From contig WLHM01000041.1 in NCBI GenBank assembly GCA_009702725.1, positions 1 to 8,706 of the forward strand: 8,706 bases of DNA, given 5' to 3'. Below the pieces are notes generated by a model. It saw only the letters and a program-made list of their open reading frames with translations. It was not told the DNA's origin and searched no databases. Within the stretch, counting starts at the first letter, position 1, and each line of letters starts with the position of its first letter. The stretch comes from Actinomycetota bacterium. GTDB taxonomy: Bacteria; Actinomycetota; Actinomycetes; S36-B12. Positions 1-5,006 of the stretch are shown here, one piece after another. The position numbers and the translations under genes are program-made.

Positions 1-1031
1 AGATCGTCAAGGAGCGAAAGCAGGTAGTCACTTAGTTGCAAACTGCGTTTACGCAAGGCGGGCATGCCGACCGAGTCAAAGATCTCTAGCGACGCGCGAA
101 TAGGAGCAATGGCAAGAATCGGCGACGTGGAGAGCACCCAAGCTTCGGCCGTCGGTGGGGTGTCGATTATCGGCGCCATATCGAAGCGGGTTTCGAGACG
201 ATTGCCGTACCAACCCTCTAGGCGTTGAATATCGGGGTCGGCTAGATGCCGCTCATGGACAAAAGCCGCGGCAACGGCACCGGGACCGGAATTCAAATAC
301 TTGTAATTGCACCAAGCTGCGAAATCAACCCCCCAATCATGCAGTGATAGCGGCACATTGCCGGCGGCATGCGCTAGATCCCAGCCGACGAAAATCCCGG
401 CTTTACGGCCCGCGGCAGTGATCGCCGCGATGTCCATCAGTTCGCCCGTCAGGTAGTTGATGCCGCTGAGCATCAAGGTGGCGATTCGGGGCCCCTGCTG
501 TTCGATCACGGAAATCACATCTTCGGTGCGAAGAACATCCTCACCCGCACGCGGGCGCAGGCGAAGAATGGCTTCATCGGGGTCGTATCCGCGTAGGCGG
601 GCGTGGCTGCGCACTGCGTAGGAGTCTGACGGGAACGCATAGTCCTCGATGAGGATCTGATGGCGCTCGGCGGTTGGCCGATAAAACGAGGCGAGCATCA
701 GGTGCAGGTTCACGGTCAAGGTATTCATTACTGAAACTTCCTGGGGCAGCGCGCCAACCACCCGACTCAAAGCTTCATTCACATACTGGTGGTAGTGCAG
801 CCATGGATCACCGCCGGTGAAGTGCCCGTGCACACCGCGCTGCGACCAGGATTCAAGAACATCTGTGATCGCTGCTGCCGTGGTGATTGGCTGAAGCCCG
901 AGGGAGTTGCCGGCGAAGTATGCCTCGTGCGGGTAAGCGCCCCTGTTTGCCGGCAATTGGATGAACTGCGACCGAGTTGCTGACGGGTGTGCGGTATCAA
1001 GCTCATGGGCATACTGCTCTGTCAGGTTCAT
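1..1031 (-). CDS. kynU: Kynureninase, C-terminus cut by window edge
   Basis: PLP-dependent hydrolase that cleaves L-kynurenine to anthranilate and L-alanine in the cytoplasm. From the ATG at 1029-1031 the minus strand reads 343 codons without a stop and leaves the window; the family is a little over 400 residues, so roughly 70 C-terminal residues are missing. Family landmarks seen in order: GNSLGLQP (41-48), MNTLTVNLHLM (102-112), DYAFPSDSYA (130-139), GWDLAHAAGN (216-225, cofactor-contacting Asp218 and His221), and WCNYKYLNSGPGA (240-252), where Lys244 is the expected Schiff-base lysine. An AGGAG at 1044-1048 lies 12 nt before the ATG, slightly far but usable. It sits 51 nt downstream of the dioxygenase gene on the same strand, so the two are probably co-transcribed. 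Identification is from motif recognition; all catalytic positions visible are intact. Confidence 0.96.
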   Translation of the reverse strand, partial: MNLTEQYAHELDTAHPSATRSQFIQLPANRGAYPHEAYFAGNSLGLQPITTAAAITDVLESWSQRGVHGHFTGGDPWLHYHQYVNEALSRVVGALPQEVSVMNTLTVNLHLMLASFYRPTAERHQILIEDYAFPSDSYAVRSHARLRGYDPDEAILRLRPRAGEDVLRTEDVISVIEQQGPRIATLMLSGINYLTGELMDIAAITAAGRKAGIFVGWDLAHAAGNVPLSLHDWGVDFAAWCNYKYLNSGPGAVAAAFVHERHLADPDIQRLEGWYGNRLETRFDMAPIIDTPPTAEAWVLSTSPILAIAPIRASLEIFDSVGMPALRKRSLQLSDYLLSLLDD

Positions 1032-1067
1032 TACCGAGCTTGCTCCTAGCTGTGTGTGAATAGATCT

Positions 1068-1077
1068 GGATTAATCC
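1068..1077. other. Perfect 10-bp palindrome between kynA and kynU
   Basis: GGATTAATCC sits in the 51-nt gap between the dioxygenase stop and the kynureninase start. It is too short to be a terminator on its own and has no T-tract. It might be an internal regulatory site or chance. Confidence 0.25.
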
Positions 1078-1082
1078 GGCTA

Positions 1083-1946
1083 TTAAACATAAGCGCGGTA
1101 CGACCATAGTTCATCAAAGGTAACCCGTGACATGCTTTTTTCGAGCCACTGGATACCCGACGATCCACCACTACCGACTTTGGCTCCGAGTGAATGCTTC
1201 ACCGCACGTAGGTGCAGGGCCCGCCAATCTAGGAAGGCCTGTGAGATCTCCGAAAGCACATCGCCGAGCATGCGTAGCGGATCATTTACCGGAAGTTCGG
1301 TGTAGACCTTCACCCACGCCGCCTGGACTGAATCATTTGGCGTGTATGCCTCGGCGTGATCACGAGCCATATGGTCGGCATCGATGGCGTATCCGGCCCG
1401 CACTAGGCAGGCGAGACCCTCTTCATAAAGGCTTGGTGACTCAAGGGTCGCAATTAGCGGGATGAAGACCTCGGGGTTGGGTTCATAGAGCCGGGTTAGT
1501 GCCCTTGACTTCAGGCCCATCATGAACTCAACATGACGGTAGGTCCACGATTGAAAGCCTGATGCAACTCCAAGTTGATCACGGAAGCGGCTAAATTCCA
1601 TCGGTGTCATGGCATTAAATGATGGCCAAGTGGCGTTCAGGGCCTGCCAATGCAGTGTCGAGCGGCGCAGGGTTACTACAGCGCCGAGAATGTCGTCGGT
1701 GCGCATCTCGGCAATGGCTCGTTGCCATTCACGCCAGATCAATCCGAAATACAGTTCCATGACCTGCGAAATCACCAAGAAGGGCAACTCGGTCGGCTCA
1801 TCGGTGCGGGTCTTTTGCATGCGATGGAGTTCCATGGTGTGCACGTATTGGTCGTACGGGGTTTCGCCGGTGAACTCGACGATTGGGGCACCACCGGTGG
1901 TGGCGGCCCGCTGATCTCGATCTGCTGCGCTCGCATGGGTAGTCAT
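1083..1946 (-). CDS. kynA: Tryptophan 2,3-dioxygenase
   Basis: Heme enzyme that opens the indole ring of L-tryptophan to give N-formyl-L-kynurenine, the first step of the kynurenine pathway. The 287-residue protein matches the usual bacterial length. Landmarks: FLVISQVMELYFGLI (56-70, the heme-pocket helix), FRDQLGVASGFQSWTYR (121-137, Arg122 binds the substrate carboxylate), PSLYEEGL (171-178), WRALHLRAV (241-249, His245 as proximal heme ligand) and GSGGSSG (258-264). All align with Xanthomonas TDO at a constant offset of +5. Oddities: the distal His (Xanthomonas His55) is Ser60, and Thr254 is Ser259. I chose the ATG at 1944-1946 over an in-frame TTG at 1998-2000, because the extra 18 residues look unlike TDO and no SD precedes the TTG. 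No clear SD precedes the ATG either, so translation may be leaderless. It diverges from the Lrp-type regulator and leads into kynureninase. Confidence 0.95.
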   Translation of the reverse strand: MTTHASAADRDQRAATTGGAPIVEFTGETPYDQYVHTMELHRMQKTRTDEPTELPFLVISQVMELYFGLIWREWQRAIAEMRTDDILGAVVTLRRSTLHWQALNATWPSFNAMTPMEFSRFRDQLGVASGFQSWTYRHVEFMMGLKSRALTRLYEPNPEVFIPLIATLESPSLYEEGLACLVRAGYAIDADHMARDHAEAYTPNDSVQAAWVKVYTELPVNDPLRMLGDVLSEISQAFLDWRALHLRAVKHSLGAKVGSGGSSGIQWLEKSMSRVTFDELWSYRAYV

Positions 1947-1970
1947 TGGGACATGATGCTGATCAATGAC
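1942..1970. promoter_or_regulatory. Candidate operator: inverted repeat GTCATTG-N15-CAATGAC
   Basis: A perfect 7-bp inverted repeat (1942-1948 and 1964-1970) has half-site centres 22 bp apart, about two helical turns. It lies in the divergent region between the dioxygenase and the Lrp-type regulator and overlaps the dioxygenase ATG. That geometry suits repression or activation by a dimeric or octameric Lrp/AsnC protein. Operator function is inferred from position and symmetry only. Confidence 0.45.
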
Positions 1971-2065
1971 CGGTGATGGAAGTAGGAATAAAAGGGTCAA
2001 AATCGATTAGACTTTCAGATCACAGCTCAGGAATGAATTTGACTTACGGAATGAAAGGTCACCCC

Positions 2066-2518
2066 GTGGCAATTACCCTCGATCAAATTGACTGGAAACT
2101 CCTTGCCGAGCTCCAACTCGATGCGCGACTCTCATTTAGCGAGCTATCAAGGCGGGTGCACCTGTCGGCGCCAGCGGTGGGTGAGAGGGTACGCCGACTA
2201 GAGCAGGCCGGGGTGATAACCGGCTATCACGCTGGCATTGATCTTGCCGAAACCGGCTGGTCCGTGCTGGCCATGGTGCGCATCGCTTGTTATGGAAATA
2301 CCTGCGTTTTGCGCGATCCAGCTGTCGCAACCTGGCCGGGGGTGCTGGAGATCCATCGCGTGACGGGTGCCGATTGCTCGGTACTAAAGGTGACTGCGGT
2401 ATCGATGCAAGACTTCGAGCAACTAATCGACAAGCTCGCCACCTACGGCACCCCATCGAGCACTTTGATACTTTCGAGCCCACTGATCCGAAGTGATGTG
2501 GTGGCGCCCCGAAACTAA
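2066..2518 (+). CDS. Lrp/AsnC-family transcriptional regulator
   Basis: DNA-binding regulator of amino-acid metabolism, here probably of the tryptophan-degradation genes. The 150-residue protein has the standard two-domain layout: an N-terminal winged helix-turn-helix (about 4-55, beginning LDQIDWKLLAELQLDARLSF, with recognition region LSAPAVGERVRRLEQAGVI), and a C-terminal RAM ligand-binding domain (about 65-145) with VTGADCSVLKV. I chose the GTG at 2066-2068: AAAGG at 2054-2058 sits 7 nt upstream, and the protein then begins just before the family's LDxxD. An ATG at 2051 is the main alternative (5 more residues); the frame is open back to a GTG at 1973, which would give an atypical tail. 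It is divergent from kynA and kynU. Pseudomonas KynR, an Lrp-type activator that responds to kynurenine, is a known precedent for this arrangement. The effector here is unknown. Confidence 0.92.
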   Translation: MAITLDQIDWKLLAELQLDARLSFSELSRRVHLSAPAVGERVRRLEQAGVITGYHAGIDLAETGWSVLAMVRIACYGNTCVLRDPAVATWPGVLEIHRVTGADCSVLKVTAVSMQDFEQLIDKLATYGTPSSTLILSSPLIRSDVVAPRN

Positions 2519-2561
2519 CGGGCCCCAAAAACTAAGAAAGTTGAGCGGTGAGAAGTGGCGC

Positions 2562-2575
2562 AGCGGTTACCCGCT
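2562..2575. other. Small hairpin with a GTAA tetraloop (minus strand)
   Basis: AGCGG/CCGCT forms a 5-bp stem. Read on the minus strand the loop is GTAA, a GNRA-type tetraloop. It begins inside the stop codon of the small minus-strand ORF (2574-2741) and lies 43 nt past the stop of the plus-strand regulator. There is no adjacent T-tract, so a terminator role on either strand is only possible, not shown. Confidence 0.3.
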
Positions 2576-2741
2576 ACTCATCACCCTCAAAACACCAACC
2601 AAGCTGGCTGCACCACATCCAACCGTTGGGATTAACTCCGCCGCCGATACCTGCCGCACTCGGTCGCACCCAATCGGTGCGAAGGGTAAGGCGGTCAACC
2701 GGGGCTGCGCTTACCGGTGGTGAAACGTCAGAGCTTGGCAT
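2574..2741 (-). CDS. Unrecognised 55-residue Trp/Cys-rich peptide
   Basis: I do not recognise this protein. An ATG at 2739-2741 is preceded by GGAGA with about 5-6 nt spacing, one of the better ribosome-binding sites in the window, and the frame runs 55 codons to TAG. The N-terminal half is Ser/Pro/Val-rich. The C-terminal part holds GIGGG (31-35), then a short segment with Trp41, Trp43, Cys44, Trp49 and Cys50 (WMWCSQLGWC, 41-50), and an acidic end EGDE. Trp24 gives four Trp in all. The two Cys six residues apart could form a small disulfide or thioether ring. There is no signal peptide. It lies downstream of the presumed kynurenine formamidase on the same strand, and antisense to nothing annotated until the regulator gene. 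It could be a Trp-responsive leader, a peptide precursor, or a chance ORF. The frame remains open upstream to 2909, but the SD decides the start. Confidence 0.45.
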   Translation of the reverse strand: MPSSDVSPPVSAAPVDRLTLRTDWVRPSAAGIGGGVNPNGWMWCSQLGWCFEGDE

Positions 2742-2758
2742 TGGGATCTCCGATTCTT

Positions 2759-2796
2759 GAGGGCACTTTCTGAGGTGCCTCAGCCCGACTTTGGGC
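2759..2796 (-). other. Tandem hairpins before the small Trp-rich ORF
   Basis: Two adjacent inverted repeats: GCCC/GGGC (2783-2786 with 2793-2796, 6-nt loop) and GAGGGCAC/GTGCCTC (2759-2766 with 2775-2781, one bulged base, 8-nt loop). On the minus strand they lie between the hydrolase stop (2851) and the SD of the 55-codon ORF. They could be a transcription terminator for the hydrolase, although no T-tract follows, or a structured leader for the small ORF. The perfect palindrome ATGGCGCCAT at 2820-2829 lies in the same gap. Confidence 0.4.
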
Positions 2797-2850
2797 CGAT
2801 GAAAATATGTTACTTGGCGATGGCGCCATAAACGAGCGGGTGGCCGGTTG

Positions 2851-3645
2851 TTAACTAATGGACCGCAGGGCGTCCAAGACCACGGGCCAGGCAATGCTGC
2901 TCGGGTCAATTAGTTCGAAATGGGCGATGCCCTCAATTTCAACCAAGTTGACGGTGCTGCCCGCATGTGCGGCAACGTAGTTGCGCGACAGTGTGATCGG
3001 GACTAGTGAATCCAAGTTGCCGTGTAGGCAGGTGATAGGGCACAGCGGGGCTAGGTACATGGGATTTAAGTCAGCGCGTTCTTGTGCTGGGCAGCCCAGA
3101 AAAGCACGGACACCACCATCATTGAGATCAAGTTGCTGGGCAAGTTCTAGATCACTAACGGGTGCGAGTGCGATGACGCCGGTAATTTGAGTTCGGCTGT
3201 GCTCGGCGAGGGCTACTTGAGCCGCGGCCCATAACGCTAAGTGGCCTCCGGCCGAGTGCCCAATCATGATTACTTGGCCATTGTGGCCGGCGACCTGATC
3301 GGGAAGGTTCTCGATTGCAGCCCGCACATCAGCAACCATCGCATCAGGGTCACCGGGGATGCGCCGGTATTCAATCGAGACCACCTGCCAGCCAGCAGCT
3401 GCGAGCGCGGCCGCAAAAGTGCGCAGGTGCTCACGGTCGTATCGCGGGCGCCAGTAGCCCCCGTGCATCAGTAGTAGTAGTGGCCGCGCCGTGGCTAGGC
3501 CAAGGTCAGCGCTAAGAAAGCAGTCGGCTACTTGATCGGGCAGTGGCCCGTAAGCGATTTCACTATCGGGCGCCGGAGCAACCCGCGTCAGCACGCTGCG
3601 GTCTTCGGTATCGGGTGCGACCTCACCATTGCCCACGGCGCCCAC
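2851..3645 (-). CDS. Alpha/beta hydrolase, probable kynurenine formamidase
   Basis: Serine hydrolase of 264 residues. Likely reaction: N-formylkynurenine to kynurenine plus formate, the step between the dioxygenase and kynureninase encoded nearby. Motifs: HGGYW (61-65, oxyanion hole, typical of the AFMID/BNA7 type of formamidase), GHSAGGHL (129-136, nucleophile Ser131), Asp212 in NLDSLVPI, and His242 in GIAHFELIDP, which completes the triad. It is unrelated to the metal-dependent KynB cyclase-fold formamidases, so I give no symbol. The start is the GTG at 3643-3645, with GGCGG 6 nt upstream. A second in-frame GTG at 3634-3636 lies 7 nt after a TACTGT box that itself sits 17 nt from TTGTCA, so a leaderless start three codons later is possible. 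The fold and triad are clear. The substrate is inferred from the HGGYW motif and the neighbours; a general carboxylesterase cannot be excluded. Confidence 0.85.
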   Translation of the reverse strand: MGAVGNGEVAPDTEDRSVLTRVAPAPDSEIAYGPLPDQVADCFLSADLGLATARPLLLLMHGGYWRPRYDREHLRTFAAALAAAGWQVVSIEYRRIPGDPDAMVADVRAAIENLPDQVAGHNGQVIMIGHSAGGHLALWAAAQVALAEHSRTQITGVIALAPVSDLELAQQLDLNDGGVRAFLGCPAQERADLNPMYLAPLCPITCLHGNLDSLVPITLSRNYVAAHAGSTVNLVEIEGIAHFELIDPSSIAWPVVLDALRSIS

Positions 3646-3672
3646 AGTACGCCGCCCAACCTAGACTGACAA
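3644..3672 (-). promoter_or_regulatory. Possible promoter for the hydrolase
   Basis: On the minus strand TTGTCA (3667-3672, one mismatch to the -35 consensus) is followed after 17 nt by TACTGT (3644-3649), which fits the loose actinobacterial TAnnnT -10. The predicted transcript would begin near the second in-frame GTG (3636). The -10 overlaps the first GTG, so the promoter and the longer start are partly exclusive. Weak consensus evidence only. Confidence 0.3.
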
Positions 3673-3733
3673 CGCAGGGCGAGAACTAAATGGCTCCAAG
3701 CGGGAGTTCGCGATATCGGCAGGGGGCACGATC

Positions 3734-4489
3734 TTGAATCTCTTCAATTGGTTGGCACCTGCCCAAGAGACTGGTTTGCCTTGGTGGCCGCTGGTGTTAG
3801 TCATTGGCGTGCTTTTTCTTATCAATGTTGTAAACAACCGCGTAGCACCGAATTCGCACTACCTACTTTGGGCGTTCGCAAGTTCGTTGATCCTTTTGGC
3901 ATTGGGTCTACTTGATGGCAACACGTTCACCGACATGGGCTTGAGCTGGACGCACTACCTAAGTGGGCTGATCTGGGCCGGTATTTGTATCGGCGCGGTG
4001 ACTTTGATTTATGTCGTCGGTATCATTTTCAAACCAACGCGCAATGCCTTCCGTGATGAACGTCATGCCGAATTAAGTGGTGGCCGACTTGCCTTCCATG
4101 CACTGCTTGAAGTGCCGTTCGGCACGGTGCTACTTGAGGAGATTGCGTTCCGCGCCGTGCTGTTCTCGATGTTGGCGCGTCGTTATGGCGTGGTCTGGGG
4201 CATCATCCTTTCCTCCATCCTCTTCGGCTTATGGCATGTGTTGCCGTCAATAGGCAGCCACGAGCAGAATCCGGCACTGGGTTCGGTAGTTGGCCAAGGC
4301 CGGCGCGGCAATATCTTGGCCATCGCACTAAGTGTTTTGACTACGACGTTGGCCGGGTTCGTCTTCTGCGCGTTGCGGCTGATGTCAGGCAGTGTGCTCG
4401 CCCCGATGGGTCTGCACTGGGCCACCAATGGGCTGGGCTATGCATTTAGTTGGGCCATCATCAGGCGCACTCGGCGCCTCCCCCAATGA
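3734..4489 (+). CDS. CPBP-family (CAAX/ABI) intramembrane metalloprotease
   Basis: Polytopic membrane protein of 251 residues from the CPBP (CAAX protease / bacteriocin-processing) family, whose members cleave within or near the membrane using a metal ion. All three family motifs are present: EEIAFR (135-140, EExxxR), FGLWH (164-168, FxxxH) and HWATN (228-232), giving Glu135/Glu136, His168 and His228 as the putative site. Hydrophobic segments lie at about 18-33, 42-60, 77-98, 130-147, 152-170, 193-213 and 219-242. The start is the TTG at 3734-3736: AGGGGG at 3721-3726 is a very strong SD 7 nt upstream. The substrate is unknown; in bacteria such proteins range from immunity to prenyl-protein processing. 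It diverges from the hydrolase across 88 bp. The stop codon is the first three bases of a 9-bp tandem repeat array. Confidence 0.92.
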   Translation: MNLFNWLAPAQETGLPWWPLVLVIGVLFLINVVNNRVAPNSHYLLWAFASSLILLALGLLDGNTFTDMGLSWTHYLSGLIWAGICIGAVTLIYVVGIIFKPTRNAFRDERHAELSGGRLAFHALLEVPFGTVLLEEIAFRAVLFSMLARRYGVVWGIILSSILFGLWHVLPSIGSHEQNPALGSVVGQGRRGNILAIALSVLTTTLAGFVFCALRLMSGSVLAPMGLHWATNGLGYAFSWAIIRRTRRLPQ

Positions 4490-4558
4490 CTCGTGTCACT
4501 CGTCTGGCTCGAGTCACTCGTCTGATTCGTGTGACTCGTCTGGCTCATGTTACTCATG
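4487..4558. repeat. Tandem array of eight 9-bp units
   Basis: Eight contiguous 9-bp units, approximate consensus TGACTCGTS: TGACTCGTG, TCACTCGTC, TGGCTCGAG, TCACTCGTC, TGATTCGTG, TGACTCGTC, TGGCTCATG, TTACTCATG. Alternate units resemble each other, so an 18-bp higher-order period is also visible. Unit 1 begins with the TGA stop of the CPBP protease. Several units are mutually complementary: CGAGTCAC (4510-4517) pairs perfectly with GTGACTCG (4531-4538) across a 13-nt loop, and TGACTCG (4487-4493) can pair with CGAGTCA (4510-4516) instead. It could act as a structured 3' end, a protein-binding array, or a slippage-generated microsatellite. Confidence 0.9.
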
Positions 4559-4613
4559 TGGCGACAAAGGTGAAATAGACCCCGAAAGCCGCAAATCGGG
4601 TGACACGCAAGGT

Positions 4614-4638
4614 GGGCTTCCGGCGCTGACGGAGGCCC
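4614..4638 (+). terminator. Strong hairpin, possible terminator or attenuator
   Basis: GGGCTTCCG (4614-4622) and CGGAGGCCC (4630-4638) form a 9-bp stem with one G-T wobble and a 7-nt loop. It lies about 125 nt past the protease stop and 65 nt before the DUF3263 start. No T-run follows, so it would be an intrinsic terminator only of the U-less kind proposed for Actinobacteria. Confidence 0.4.
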
Positions 4639-4690
4639 GGGCGATATGGTCAAGGTAGAAATTCCCACATGCACAGTTGATCAACGCCAC

Positions 4691-4695
4691 GGAGG
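4691..4695 (+). promoter_or_regulatory. SD sequence GGAGG of the DUF3263 gene
   Basis: A perfect GGAGG stands 8 nt before the ATG at 4704 and fixes that start. The upstream stretch 4559-4690 has no coding frame I can support. It contains the hairpin at 4614-4638 and an 8-bp palindrome TTGATCAA at 4677-4684. Confidence 0.75.
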
Positions 4696-4703
4696 ATGTC
4701 TAG

Positions 4704-5006
4704 ATGGAAGCCGCACGTACCCCCCTTGACCACGAGGCCGCGGCGGCCCTTCTAAGTGAGCGCGATCGCAGTATTTTGGAGTTTGAGCGCCAGTGGTGGA
4801 AATACGCCGGTGCTAAGGAGCAAGCAATTCGCGATCTCTTCGAAATGAGCGGCACCAGGTATTACCAAATCGTGAACAACTTGATCGATACCCCAGAAGC
4901 ACTGGCCTATGACCCCATGCTCGTAAAGCGGCTAAACCGGATGCGGGCCGCCCGCCAGCGTTCGAGGTCTGCCAGGCGATTGGGCATTGACGTCGGCACA
5001 AAGTGA
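4704..5006 (+). CDS. DUF3263 family protein
   Basis: Small 100-residue soluble protein of unknown function, characteristic of Actinobacteria. The family signature is easy to see: LLSERDRSILEFERQWWKYAG (about 16-36), then KEQAIRDLFEMSGTRYYQIV (38-57) and NLIDTPEALAYDPMLVKRL (59-77), ending in an Arg-rich tail RMRAARQRSRSARR (79-92). The middle part resembles a helix-turn-helix and the tail is strongly basic, so nucleic-acid binding is plausible but unproven. The start is the ATG with GGAGG 8 nt upstream. The stop TGA overlaps the GTG of the next gene (GTGA, 5003-5006), implying translational coupling. In mycobacteria the equivalent gene is, from memory, followed by a LytR C-terminal-domain protein; here a solute-binding protein takes that place. 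Confidence 0.93.
   Translation: MEAARTPLDHEAAAALLSERDRSILEFERQWWKYAGAKEQAIRDLFEMSGTRYYQIVNNLIDTPEALAYDPMLVKRLNRMRAARQRSRSARRLGIDVGTK

Noticed and set aside
1127..1976. Plus-strand open frames opposite the dioxygenase
   Set aside because: Antisense shadows of a gene with full family motifs on the minus strand.
1947..2000. N-terminal extension of the dioxygenase to a TTG at 2000
   Set aside because: The extra 18 residues do not look like TDO, no SD precedes the TTG, and it would run through the regulatory repeat; the ATG at 1946 gives the family length.
1973..2065. Longer N-terminus for the Lrp-type regulator from GTG 1973
   Set aside because: It would add 31 residues before the conserved LDxxD and place coding sequence over the divergent promoter region; the GTG at 2066 has a well-spaced AAAGG.
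2548..2760. Plus-strand 70-codon open frame opposite the small Trp-rich ORF
   Set aside because: No good SD and low-complexity composition; the minus-strand frame in the same place has the better start signals.
2519..2850. tRNA or other structural RNA in the gap after the regulator
   Set aside because: No cloverleaf, no T-loop GGTTC-like segment and no CCA end could be found; only small hairpins and the 55-codon ORF.
4487..4558. Possible CRISPR array
   Set aside because: Units are 9 bp and contiguous with no spacers, and no cas genes are present.
4392..4658. Plus-strand Ser/Cys-rich 88-codon frame across the tandem repeat
   Set aside because: It starts inside the protease gene in another frame, and its repetitive Ser content is simply the translation of the 9-bp units.
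4438..4674. Minus-strand 78-codon frame across the tandem repeat with S/T-Q-T-S repeats
   Set aside because: No SD, and it overlaps the protease 3' end; the repeat content follows from the DNA repeat rather than protein selection.
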